Below are positions 18,445 through 26,617 of a stretch of 64,000 bases of DNA, one piece after another. The notes under the pieces are model-generated. The model did no database searches, had not been told where the DNA came from, and saw nothing but the letters and a program-made list of their open reading frames with translations. Made by a program: the position numbers and the translations under genes. Every line of letters begins with the position of its first letter. Position 1 is the stretch's first letter. The stretch covers positions 62,001-126,000 of the forward strand of contig NZ_MSSV01000002.1 of assembly GCF_002150505.1 (NCBI RefSeq), read 5' to 3'. The DNA is from Algoriphagus ratkowskyi (lineage in GTDB: Bacteria > Bacteroidota > Bacteroidia > Cytophagales > Cyclobacteriaceae).

Positions 18445-19572
18445 TTATGAAAAAAACTTATTTATCGTTTCAATTATATACGCTTGATCATCTGCTTTCA
18501 TCTCCGTGTGTATAGGAAGTGATAGCACTTTCTCACAAAGCGATTCTGCTACCGGGAAATCACCCTTCAGAAATCCCAAATTCTTATAGGCTTCCTGCTG
18601 ATGAAGTGGAAGTGGATAATAAACCATGGAAGGAACACCATTTTCAGCCAGATAACTTTTCAATTCTTCCCTACTGATTCCCTCAACCTGTATCGTATAC
18701 TGGTGAAAGGCATGGGTAGAATTTGCCGCCCTTGCAGGAATTTTTATATGCTCATGTCCAGCAAAAGCTTTATCGTACTGATCTGCCACTTCATTTCTTG
18801 AAGCAGAATATCGATCAAGGTGCTTTAGCTTAACATTTAAAATAGCCCCTTGAAGTGTATCAAGTCGAGAATTCACTCCAACAATATGATGATGGTATTT
18901 TTTCTTCTGACCGTGGTTGGCAATCATGTGCAGTTTCTCCGCCAATTTTTCATCGTTGGTGAACATGGCTCCTCCATCTCCATAGCAACCTAGGTTTTTG
19001 GAGGGGAAAAATGAGGTAGTCCCTATATCTCCCATGGTACCAGCCTGCATAACTCTTCCGTCTGAGAACGTGTATTTCGCACCTATTGCCTGAGCAGTAT
19101 CTTCAATGACTTTGATGTTGTGCTTCTTTGCAACATCCAAAATTGCTTCCATATTAGAGCATTGTCCATAAAGATGAACAGGTACTATTCCAGCAGTTTT
19201 TGATGTTATTTTAGATTCTAATTCAGTAATATCTAACTCATAAGTAGAATCAATTACATCAATGAATATTGGAACTAAACCTAATAAAGCTATCACCTCA
19301 GCCGTAGCCACATAGGTAAAAGCTGGAACGATAACTTCTTGTCCGGGCTGAAAGTCTAAGCCCATCATCGCTATCTGAAGTGCATCTGTACCATTGCCGC
19401 AGGTAATAGCGAATTTGGCGCCGGTGTAAGCAGCCAAAGAGCTAGAAAAACTTTTTACCTGAGGACCATTGATAAATGCTGTCGTATCGATGACTTCTTG
19501 AATAGCCTGATCTACCTCAGTTTTGATTAAATCATATTGGGACCGTAAGTCCACCATTTGAATAGCACGCAT
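18445..19572 (-). CDS. wbpE: WbpE-like aminotransferase (DegT/DnrJ/EryC1/StrS family)
   Basis: A 375-residue PLP enzyme. I use the ATG giving MRAIQMVDLRSQYDLIKTEV because family members begin that way and the gene then starts 7 bases after the chain-length gene. Longer starts at 19590 or 19635 overlap that gene. Marks are FINGPQV, GNGTDALQIAMMGL, VPVHLYGQCSNMEAI, the PLP lysine in FFPSKNLGCYGDGGA (Lys192) and HGQKKKYHH. WbpE aminates C3 of the 3-keto-uronic acid nucleotide made by WbpB. The donor is glutamate, whose 2-oxoglutarate product recycles WbpB's cofactor. Confidence 0.87.
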   Translation of the reverse strand: MRAIQMVDLRSQYDLIKTEVDQAIQEVIDTTAFINGPQVKSFSSSLAAYTGAKFAITCGNGTDALQIAMMGLDFQPGQEVIVPAFTYVATAEVIALLGLVPIFIDVIDSTYELDITELESKITSKTAGIVPVHLYGQCSNMEAILDVAKKHNIKVIEDTAQAIGAKYTFSDGRVMQAGTMGDIGTTSFFPSKNLGCYGDGGAMFTNDEKLAEKLHMIANHGQKKKYHHHIVGVNSRLDTLQGAILNVKLKHLDRYSASRNEVADQYDKAFAGHEHIKIPARAANSTHAFHQYTIQVEGISREELKSYLAENGVPSMVYYPLPLHQQEAYKNLGFLKGDFPVAESLCEKVLSLPIHTEMKADDQAYIIETINKFFS

Positions 19573-19579
19573 ATTTTGA

Positions 19580-20686
19580 TTACTTAACATATAGGGAAAG
19601 CAATATCCTGTAGAGTGAAAATAAAACACCAACAAAAAAACCTAGAAATAAACTAAAGACAATGATTAGAGGCTTATTGGGTTTACTAGGCCCTAATGGA
19701 ATACTCGCTTTTTCCATAACAGTAAATATTGGAGTATCTTTTTTAAGTTGAATAGTTGCTTGCTCCAACTCCTGCTTCATCGAATTGTAAATATTGAAGG
19801 CAATATTAAATTCAAATTGTAGCTGCTCCTCTTTAGTCATAGCTCTTCGAGAGATCATACCTTGATTGGAATCTCTATAGGAAGCAAGTTTCATTTGTGC
19901 TTGTTGAAATTTATCTTCTGCCTCAATTACTCGTTCTGCAATAAACTCTAAATTAACTTTTTGCTTGGCCGTTTTGTAATTAGTGACATAGTCGATCAAT
20001 CTTTGAAAAACGATTGCATTGACTTTAGCTGCGACTAATGCCTCAGGCATTGACACCTTTAGCTCTAGCAACTTCATTTTATCCTCGATCAAAATTTTCG
20101 ACTTTAATTGTCCCATTGCGAAAATCTCTGAAGAGGATACTAAAACGTAAGGCAAAACTTCTTCCTCCTTATTTGGACTTGTCTCATCTGAAGATATTAC
20201 TAACTCTTGGGAAGAAAATAAGCCAATTACTATAACTGGAATACTGAATACATAGTCTATGGTTTTCTTTACAATATTCCCTGGCTTCTCTTCAAGATAA
20301 TATTCCTCCAAAGTCATCTCCTTACCCATCGTGTGAAAGTAAAAGGACTCTTTCATAATGCTAAGCAAAAAATCCCTGCTATGAATCACATCAGGAAATA
20401 ATTCCGAGCTCAACACTGCTTGGTCTCCCTGCATTTGCGGTAGTGTAATCCCAGCGAGTCCAACTAAGGCTCCCATTTGGCCAAGTTGTGCTCCGCCATC
20501 TGCTTCTTCAAGAATTACCAGAGAGGAAGAGGTGTATTCCTTGGGACTAGTCGACGCAATTAATATTCCGACAACCAGACCTCCCAAAGTAAATAGTAAT
20601 AACCTTCTCTTATTTCTGAAAATTTTCTGGATCAATTCTAGGTAATCCATTTCCACTTTTGACTGACCATTTGAAGGCATTTGCAA
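19580..20686 (-). CDS. Wzz-like polysaccharide chain-length determinant without kinase domain
   Basis: A 368-residue inner-membrane protein. It has an N-terminal transmembrane segment (about residues 32-47, LLLFTLGGLVVGILIA), a long periplasmic region with coiled-coil character (about 245-325), a Pro-rich GPSKPNKP motif near 333 and a C-terminal transmembrane segment ending SLYRILLSLYVK. This is the Wzz/PCP co-polymerase layout. No cytoplasmic BY-kinase domain follows, so it is not a full Wzc. It would control chain length with the Wzy-like polymerase and link to the Wza-type exporter. The start 6 residues before KVEMDYLELIQ could be a few codons shorter (Met13). Confidence 0.83.
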   Translation of the reverse strand: MQMPSNGQSKVEMDYLELIQKIFRNKRRLLLFTLGGLVVGILIASTSPKEYTSSSLVILEEADGGAQLGQMGALVGLAGITLPQMQGDQAVLSSELFPDVIHSRDFLLSIMKESFYFHTMGKEMTLEEYYLEEKPGNIVKKTIDYVFSIPVIVIGLFSSQELVISSDETSPNKEEEVLPYVLVSSSEIFAMGQLKSKILIEDKMKLLELKVSMPEALVAAKVNAIVFQRLIDYVTNYKTAKQKVNLEFIAERVIEAEDKFQQAQMKLASYRDSNQGMISRRAMTKEEQLQFEFNIAFNIYNSMKQELEQATIQLKKDTPIFTVMEKASIPLGPSKPNKPLIIVFSLFLGFFVGVLFSLYRILLSLYVK

Positions 20687-20729
20687 TTTCTATTTGTTTG
20701 AAATGAAGGTTAAATTTGAATATAAATCT

Positions 20730-21329
20730 TTAAATTAAAGTCTTTGCAGGAATACCTACCAGGGTTGACTTTTCAAATACTGACTTCGTGACCACAGCCC
20801 CTGCACCTACAATGACTCCGTCACCTAACTCAACTCCTGGTAATACAATCACTCCAGCGCCAATACGACAATGTTTTCCAATCTTAGAACCTCCCAGCAT
20901 CATTGCTCCAGGCCCGATTTCGCTGAAATCACCTACCTCGCAGTCATGGTGAATGTGAGCACGAGTATTAACCAAAACACCCAATCCTATTTTTGTATCA
21001 GGACCAATAAAACTGAAGGGCATTTCGTCAAATCCATATGCTAAATCTTCCGAAAGAACAGGATGATGGTTAGTTAAACCAAATAATGTACCACCCAGCG
21101 CTACTAATAAATTGTATAATTTTTCACGAAAAAATGGATTACCAACACCCAACACAAATCGAGAATCTTTACTGAAGTGAGCTTGTGTTTCTTCTGAGCT
21201 AAGTATTCCTGAATCTATTAATCTAGTTGGGTCTTCGTCAAAAAAGGAAATCTCAGAATGGGAAAAGCCTTGTTGAATTAAGACATGTCTTACTTCTTTG
21301 CCATGTCCACCAGCTCCTGCTATTATCAT
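20730..21329 (-). CDS. PglD/NeuD-family sugar acetyltransferase
   Basis: A 199-residue protein. An N-terminal Rossmann-like nucleotide-sugar-binding part begins MIIAGAGGHGKEV, followed by a left-handed beta-helix from about residue 85. HIHHDCEVGDFSEIGPGA carries the expected catalytic-type His, and the C-terminus reads GAGAVVTKSV and VGIPAKTLI. The PglD/NeuD family N-acetylates UDP-4-amino sugars or O-acetylates sialic acids. With a wecE-like aminotransferase in the same operon and no GNAT-type WecD, it is a good candidate to acetylate the 4-amino sugar. That pairing is inferred. Confidence 0.82.
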   Translation of the reverse strand: MIIAGAGGHGKEVRHVLIQQGFSHSEISFFDEDPTRLIDSGILSSEETQAHFSKDSRFVLGVGNPFFREKLYNLLVALGGTLFGLTNHHPVLSEDLAYGFDEMPFSFIGPDTKIGLGVLVNTRAHIHHDCEVGDFSEIGPGAMMLGGSKIGKHCRIGAGVIVLPGVELGDGVIVGAGAVVTKSVFEKSTLVGIPAKTLI

Positions 21330-21387
21330 AGTTATTTATTACTCAACACAAAGTTATGCCCTTGAGCGAAACCCAAGGGCAATAAAA

Positions 21388-22707
21388 TCATTTAGATCCA
21401 ATACCATAAGTCTCAAATCCTAAGGTCTTTAAATACTTTTTATCATAAATATTTCTTCCATCGAAGATCACTTTATTCTTCAGCAGCTTACCCATGACAT
21501 CCCAGCTAGGGATTCTGAATTCCGACCACTCCGTGATCAATAGCAAAGCATCTGCATCTACTAAGGCTTCGTACGCATCCTTGCAATAGGTCACTTTATC
21601 GAAAATGTAGTGCGCTCTTGCTTCGTCCATTGCTACAGGATCATATGCTTTTACTTTGGCACCTGCAGCCCTTAGCTCATCGATAATCACTCCAGCTGGA
21701 GCCTCGCGCATATCATCCGTATTGGGTTTGAAGCTCAGCCCCCACATAGCGAACGTCAATCCGGTAAGATCCTCACCAAAGTGCGCCTTCACTTTCTTGG
21801 AAAGCACATACTTCTGATCATCATTCACATCTTCTACAGACTGGAGTACTCTGAGATCATAACCATATTGTTTGGCAGTTCTGATTATTGCTTTTACGTC
21901 TTTTGGAAAACAGGATCCTCCATAACCAACACCTGGATAAATGAATTTATTGCCAATCCGAGGATCGGAACCTATTCCTTTTCGTACCATATTCGCATCT
22001 GCACCTACAAGTTCGCAGAGGTTAGCGATGTCGTTCATAAAAGAGATTTTGGTGGCTAACATTGCATTTGCCGCATATTTTGTCATCTCTGCAGATGGGA
22101 TATCCATGTATATGATGCGCTCTCCGCTCAATTGGAATGGCTTATACAAACGTTTCATAATCTCTTCTGCTCGAGCGTCATCCACGCCAATTACAATTCT
22201 GTCAGGTTTCAAGAAATCTTCCACGGCAGCACCCTCCTTCAAGAATTCAGGATTGGATGCTACGGCAAATGGCAAATCAGATGCTCTTTTATCCAAAGCT
22301 TTTTTGATCGCTTCTCTAACTTTCTCTCCTGTAGTCACAGGGACTGTGCTTTTGGTAGCTACTACAATGTAATCGGTCATTTTAGCTCCGATTTCATCCG
22401 CTACACCCAAGACATATTTCAAATCGGCTGACCCATCTTCACCTGGAGGTGTGCCTACAGCAATAAAAGCTACAGCTGCACCCTGAATGGCTTCGCCCAA
22501 ATCAGTACTAAATTTAAGTCTTCCACTCTTAAAATTTCTAACAACAACTTCTTCAAGTCCTGGCTCATAGATTGGCATAATGCCATTTTTGAGGTTATCA
22601 ATTTTCTTTTGATCAATATCAACACAAGTCACTTCGATCCCTACGTCAGCAAAACATGCTCCTGAAACCAAGCCAACATAGCCTGTACCTACTACTGCAA
22701 TTTTCAT
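21388..22707 (-). CDS. ugd: UDP-glucose 6-dehydrogenase
   Basis: A 439-residue NAD-dependent dehydrogenase. It opens [20 protein letters not shown] and has [34 protein letters not shown] (split), and the catalytic cysteine in [15 protein letters not shown] (about residue 261). Its length and motifs fit UDP-glucose 6-dehydrogenase of the Ugd/TuaD type, distinct from the TviB-type enzyme at the left edge. It makes UDP-glucuronate from UDP-glucose in the cytoplasm, so a glucuronate residue or a derived sugar is expected in the polymer. It lies 28 bases downstream of the wza-like gene. A hairpin without a clear U-run (21357-21381) follows it. Confidence 0.92.
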   Translation of the reverse strand: MKIAVVGTGYVGLVSGACFADVGIEVTCVDIDQKKIDNLKNGIMPIYEPGLEEVVVRNFKSGRLKFSTDLGEAIQGAAVAFIAVGTPPGEDGSADLKYVLGVADEIGAKMTDYIVVATKSTVPVTTGEKVREAIKKALDKRASDLPFAVASNPEFLKEGAAVEDFLKPDRIVIGVDDARAEEIMKRLYKPFQLSGERIIYMDIPSAEMTKYAANAMLATKISFMNDIANLCELVGADANMVRKGIGSDPRIGNKFIYPGVGYGGSCFPKDVKAIIRTAKQYGYDLRVLQSVEDVNDDQKYVLSKKVKAHFGEDLTGLTFAMWGLSFKPNTDDMREAPAGVIIDELRAAGAKVKAYDPVAMDEARAHYIFDKVTYCKDAYEALVDADALLLITEWSEFRIPSWDVMGKLLKNKVIFDGRNIYDKKYLKTLGFETYGIGSK

Positions 22708-22735
22708 ATTTTTCTAACTAGTATTATGGTAATTA

Positions 22736-25387
22736 CTATTTACTGTTATTTACAATGGTCTGCACCAAGATAGCTACTGTAGCAAGACTAGAAGCAATAC
22801 CTATCCACGTTCCCGCCCCCATCCGATTTTTAATAGGCTTTCTAGGTACTACAATCTCAGCTCCAGGCTCCAATTCTGGGTAAAAATTTATCCCTAAGAA
22901 GTTATGGGTCCTTTTAGCATCTCCATTTGCATAGACTACATAAGTTTTTCCGCGTCTTGCAACTTCAGTAAAACCACCAGCTTTAGAGATATAATTTTTA
23001 AGACTACTGTTTTTACTGAATCTTGTGGTGGTAGGCAACAACACTTCTCCAACCATTCTTACGGTCTGTAATTCTTTTGGAATCTGAATTACATCACCTT
23101 CTAAAAGTATCAGATCCTCTTCTGATCCTGGATGCTGTAAAATATACCCAAGATCGATCCCAACGAAATCTTGCTCTTTCATTCGCATAGAAGTGATCGT
23201 CGAGTCTTGCCGGAGAGTATCAAAGGCTGGGGATATATCGAATAATCTACGTTTTTGCTCTGCTTTCTCACGTTTATACTTCTCTAGTTCATTTTGAGCA
23301 ATCTTTTTATCAATCCTGTCATAAAGTAGCTGTTCTGCCTCATTCGAGTTCCTATTAGTCTCAGGGTCCAGATTATATAAAATTTCCTTAAGAGATTGTG
23401 CCCGTATCTCCTCCTCTGTTTGACCTTTATAATAGACAGTCCTTCTGATCAAGCTAGCTCCTTTTGGATAGGCATATTGAGTGATCCCTCCAGCGCGTTT
23501 GACTACATCAGAGATTCGCTCATTTGCTGATGCAATTGCAAAATCTCCTGGATAGGTCACTTCACCTCGTATAGACACCAACTGCTCTCTTTCAAACCCT
23601 GGACTCCTTCGTATAAAAACATGATCAAAAGGTTGAAGTGGACTATTCTTCTCTTCAGCAGTCAATTCCAGATTAGGGTCAATTGTCAAGGTCTGTATTT
23701 CAGCTATTTTCCCTGAAGACCCATCTCGCACTCTTCTAGCTATCTCTATTGAAGAATTAGTGGCTGACTCTAACATTCCACCTGATCTTAAAATTAGATC
23801 GCCAACAGTCATTTCTGATGCAAATGGATAAGTACCTGGATAGTTGATCTCTCCAGATATTTTCACATAGTACTCTTCCTGAATATCATACCTACTAGGG
23901 ACAAATAAAAGATCCTCATTTTTCAATGCAACATCTTGAACTGATCCGCTTAATATTCCTTTCAAATCGAGCGGCTCTGCGGCCAAAGTCAAGTCAGCAC
24001 TTGTCCTGTACAATGTAGCCCTAGTTGAAAATGCTTCAGGCTTCAATCCTTGTGCTTTTTCTACTAATCCTTTCACTGTCAATCCGCTTTCATCCAAAGA
24101 ATATTCACCTGGTCGGGTGACGGATCCAGTTACTTGAACTCTATTTGAAAATCTATCTAATGCTTCGCCAATCAATATTTCATCTCCATCTTTCAATGAA
24201 AATGATGCGAATTCATCAGAAGGAACATCTACTACTTTTCGCTGATTATTTTCAATTCTCCTTACAGTTACTCTGTCACGATAAGCTATGCTGGTGAAGC
24301 CACCAGTATAGACATACAACTCCTCAAGTGACTCCCCAGCTTTGACTTCAAATAGACCTTCTCTACGAACTGGACCACTGATTTCAACTCTAGTTTCTAC
24401 TGGTGGAACGATCACTACATCATTATCCTGAAGGGTGATGTTGGCACTCTGAACACCTTTTGCTAGAAATTCATAGATATCTACTGTAGCCACTAATCTA
24501 CTATCTCTATACACTTGAATCTTTCTAAAAGCTCCATTTTCGTTAGGACCGCCTGCGGCATATAGACCATTGAAGACTGTTGCAAAAGAAGGAAGTGTAT
24601 AAGTGCCTGGCTTGGTCAACTCTCCAACCATAGACACTTTGATGGAGCGAATATTTCCAAGTCTTAGTTGAATGAAAGTATTTGGGTTAGCTCCATTAAG
24701 ACCTGAATAGATCCTACCTAGGGCAGTTTTTATTCTTGCCGTAGCAGCTTCAATACTCGACCCACCCACTTGAACTGGGCCAACATTTGGAATAAAAACT
24801 CTTCCTTCCGGACTGACATCCAAATCATAAGACTGCTGTGATGAGCCGTAGACATCTAATAATAATTGATCTCCTGAACCAATTACATAGGACATAGGCG
24901 TAGGAATATTTAAGCTAGGATTAAAGTTTAGCTCCCGATTATGAAACAATTTATAACCAAAAATCTTCTTCTGCTTTAATGTCAAATCAAAATACGGATC
25001 AGATCTACGAATGGAATCAAACATGTCTTCTTCTTGAAAACCATTGACCGTCCTACTTCCAGAACCACTTTGTCCCTCACCTTGTGATCCGACAGACATT
25101 TGTAGCTCGCTGATTCGTTTACTTAGTTTACCTGCTTCCAAGGCAGGCATACCTCTCTCACGTGCCAAAGCCGTTAACTGATTGGTAGTTAATCCGTTTG
25201 ACTCTGCACGTTTAATCAATTGTTCGATTTGCGCATCAGACAAGTCATCCACTTTAAGATTTTGTATATCAGAAAGACTCTGACTTTGTGCCACAAAGCC
25301 TACAACCAAAAAAATCACCAGTAATAAGTAACTTTTGGTATTCTTCAACCAAGTATATTTTTCCAATTTTATAGTGTTCGAGTTCAA
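22736..25387 (-). CDS. Wza-type polysaccharide export protein with multiple SLBB domains
   Basis: A protein of about 883 residues with an N-terminal signal peptide (about 18-36, SYLLLVIFLVVGFVAQSQS). A Poly_export domain follows near 160-240 (VIGSGDQLLLDVYGSSQQSY). About six SLBB-type repeats come next, each with a G-x-[VI]-x-x-P-G-like turn near residues 250, 330, 412, 503, 610 and 780. A C-terminal hydrophobic segment follows. It is much longer than E. coli Wza (about 380), as is common in Bacteroidota. It likely forms the outer-membrane/periplasmic export channel. The frame has no ATG near the signal peptide; TTG at 25387 or 25366 must start it. The 130-base leader carries the element at 25454-25471. 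Confidence 0.88.
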   Translation of the reverse strand: MNSNTIKLEKYTWLKNTKSYLLLVIFLVVGFVAQSQSLSDIQNLKVDDLSDAQIEQLIKRAESNGLTTNQLTALARERGMPALEAGKLSKRISELQMSVGSQGEGQSGSGSRTVNGFQEEDMFDSIRRSDPYFDLTLKQKKIFGYKLFHNRELNFNPSLNIPTPMSYVIGSGDQLLLDVYGSSQQSYDLDVSPEGRVFIPNVGPVQVGGSSIEAATARIKTALGRIYSGLNGANPNTFIQLRLGNIRSIKVSMVGELTKPGTYTLPSFATVFNGLYAAGGPNENGAFRKIQVYRDSRLVATVDIYEFLAKGVQSANITLQDNDVVIVPPVETRVEISGPVRREGLFEVKAGESLEELYVYTGGFTSIAYRDRVTVRRIENNQRKVVDVPSDEFASFSLKDGDEILIGEALDRFSNRVQVTGSVTRPGEYSLDESGLTVKGLVEKAQGLKPEAFSTRATLYRTSADLTLAAEPLDLKGILSGSVQDVALKNEDLLFVPSRYDIQEEYYVKISGEINYPGTYPFASEMTVGDLILRSGGMLESATNSSIEIARRVRDGSSGKIAEIQTLTIDPNLELTAEEKNSPLQPFDHVFIRRSPGFEREQLVSIRGEVTYPGDFAIASANERISDVVKRAGGITQYAYPKGASLIRRTVYYKGQTEEEIRAQSLKEILYNLDPETNRNSNEAEQLLYDRIDKKIAQNELEKYKREKAEQKRRLFDISPAFDTLRQDSTITSMRMKEQDFVGIDLGYILQHPGSEEDLILLEGDVIQIPKELQTVRMVGEVLLPTTTRFSKNSSLKNYISKAGGFTEVARRGKTYVVYANGDAKRTHNFLGINFYPELEPGAEIVVPRKPIKNRMGAGTWIGIASSLATVAILVQTIVNNSK

Positions 25388-25453
25388 CTCAATTTTACAA
25401 TTTAATCAGTTACTAATTTCTGACTTTTAAAGGATTCACGGGCAATTGCACAA

Positions 25454-25471
25454 AGCTTCGCCCTTTCAGTC
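25454..25471 (-). promoter_or_regulatory. Leader element, copy B (GACTGAAAGGGCGAAGCT)
   Basis: This element lies in the 130-base gap between the regulator gene and the wza-like gene, ending 66 nt before the TTG start. It is identical to the element at 811-828 in 17 of 18 positions, and the TG just upstream (TGnGACTG) is also shared. No similar sequence was noticed outside these two polysaccharide leaders. It may be a pausing or anti-termination site of the ops type, a target for an RNA-binding protein, or part of a promoter. The function is inferred. Confidence 0.55.
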
Positions 25472-25517
25472 ACAAATGTGCCTATAACCATACGCAATTA
25501 ACTCTACTCCAAGCTAT

Positions 25518-26036
25518 CTAAACTACTTCTTCCCTGTCAAATAATATCAAGCCAGTGGAAACCATCCTCTCAACAAGCAATGTCAATACCACTTTTCGAT
25601 CAATCATCTCCTCTATCTTATTCGATAGATTTAAGATATAATCTTCGTTTAGGTTATCACCAATCACCACTACGTCTATCTTTCCCGAATCGATACCTTT
25701 TGAAAGATCCCCAACTAAAATCACCTGACTCACCTCTCCCATTCTTTCGAGTATTTGCTCCAAGAGCTTATCCAAGCCCAAATACTTTCGAATGATTTCT
25801 TGAATATTTGTAAAAAAGGGGTGAGCTACGTTTGCCTTGTACGCGATTTTATTTTTATCAGTTTCTTTTACCAAAAATCCTGCTTTTGTTAAGTTGTTCA
25901 ACTCTTTGCGAATAGCATTAGTAGATTCTCCAAATTCTTCTGCCAATCCTCTCAGATGGCTCCGTGTTTTGGAGTTAACAAAAAACTTCACAAGTAACCT
26001 CAATCGTGTCTTTGAGGTTATTAAAGATTCAAGCAT
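25518..26036 (-). CDS. Winged-helix regulator with degenerate nucleotidyltransferase-like domain
   Basis: A 172-residue protein. Residues 1-70 form an ArsR/MarR-like winged helix (SKTRLRLLVKFF, then LAEEFGESTNAIRKELNNL and a wing). Residues 75-172 resemble the minimal nucleotidyltransferase fold: GDLSKGIDSGKIDVVVIG (109-126) corresponds to the usual GS-x-x-x-G...SDIDLLV motif. Here Ser is Asp110 and the first catalytic Asp is Lys119, so catalysis is unlikely and a ligand-sensing or dimer role is probable. It is the first gene of the capsule locus. A palindrome overlapping a -7 box lies just upstream, suggesting autoregulation. It probably also controls the tviB-like unit through the second palindrome. 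Confidence 0.8.
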   Translation of the reverse strand: MLESLITSKTRLRLLVKFFVNSKTRSHLRGLAEEFGESTNAIRKELNNLTKAGFLVKETDKNKIAYKANVAHPFFTNIQEIIRKYLGLDKLLEQILERMGEVSQVILVGDLSKGIDSGKIDVVVIGDNLNEDYILNLSNKIEEMIDRKVVLTLLVERMVSTGLILFDREEVV

Positions 26037-26054
26037 AAAAAAACACCTGCATAG

Positions 26055-26073
26055 TGAGTAACAAAGGTACTCA
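26055..26073. promoter_or_regulatory. Palindromic operator, copy B (TGAGTA-N7-TACTCA)
   Basis: The palindrome begins 18 bases upstream of the regulator's ATG. It shares with 928-946 both half-sites and the flanking AG, GG and TT bases (AGTGAGTA-N5-GGTACTCATT). On the minus strand its centre contains TACCTTTG, a perfect TAnnTTTG -7 box, so a bound protein would block the promoter. This is the classic layout of an autorepressor. Confidence 0.62.
26062..26069 (-). promoter_or_regulatory. Putative -7 promoter box of the regulator/capsule operon
   Basis: TACCTTTG on the minus strand matches the Bacteroidota -7 consensus TAnnTTTG and would give a leader of about 18-20 nt to the ATG at 26036. No good -33 TTG was seen at the right distance. 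It sits inside the palindrome. Confidence 0.45.
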
Positions 26074-26149
26074 TTGCAATGAATAGGAAAAATAAATCAG
26101 GTTTTTTTGATGAAGATTTGTAGTCGAAAATTACCTAGATAATATCAGA

Positions 26150-26521
26150 TCAGCCGCCATAGATATTTGTAGGCTTCCTTTTGAGGGATTTTCGAAATAA
26201 ACTCCCACTTAGCGCACTAAAAGCCCCAAGAAGAAACCCGAGTAAGCCAGTGACCGCAAATAAAACCATATCAGAACCCAACCCCATCAATTCACTCATT
26301 TTTTGGGGTAATTGACTGCCAGAAATTATACCGATATAGATGCTCTGTCCAAGCCATGCAAGGCCCATTCCTAATCCCCCTGCGAAAAAAGCTCCTACTC
26401 CATTTATACCTACCAATGCAGTAAGAATTGCGATAAATATCATAACTGCCCAATAAGGAAGAAATGGATTAATAATAATGATAAGCAAGGCAGTGAGAAA
26501 AGTGACTAGTATGAATTTCAT
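26150..26521 (-). CDS. Small polytopic membrane protein of unknown function
   Basis: A 123-residue, strongly hydrophobic protein with about four transmembrane segments (residues about 4-18, 20-36, 38-58 and 85-108) and a basic C-terminus (FRKSLKRKP). Gly-rich stretches such as GVGAFFAGGLGMGLAWLG suggest tight helix packing. I do not recognise a family with confidence. It lies between the capsule regulator and a penicillin-acylase gene, each more than 90 bases away, so it may be a single-gene unit. Codon use and hydrophobic periodicity support a real gene. Confidence 0.65.
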   Translation of the reverse strand: MKFILVTFLTALLIIIINPFLPYWAVMIFIAILTALVGINGVGAFFAGGLGMGLAWLGQSIYIGIISGSQLPQKMSELMGLGSDMVLFAVTGLLGFLLGAFSALSGSLFRKSLKRKPTNIYGG

Positions 26522-26617
26522 GTGTTTATAATTTGTCTTTTAATTGTCACATGGAATCTCGCATGGTTCATAATCATCCCAGTGTGTGTGGTTTGAGACA
26601 TGCTCGATTTCATGGCT

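Noticed and set aside
21357..21381. Hairpin TGCCCTTG/CAAGGGCA after ugd as a terminator
   Set aside because: The 8-bp stem has a 9-base loop but no clear U-run on the minus strand, and the operon continues; at most an RNA-processing or stability element.
21941..22372. A 143-codon open frame antisense to ugd
   Set aside because: It mirrors a well-conserved ugd region; no signal, domain or start context supports it.
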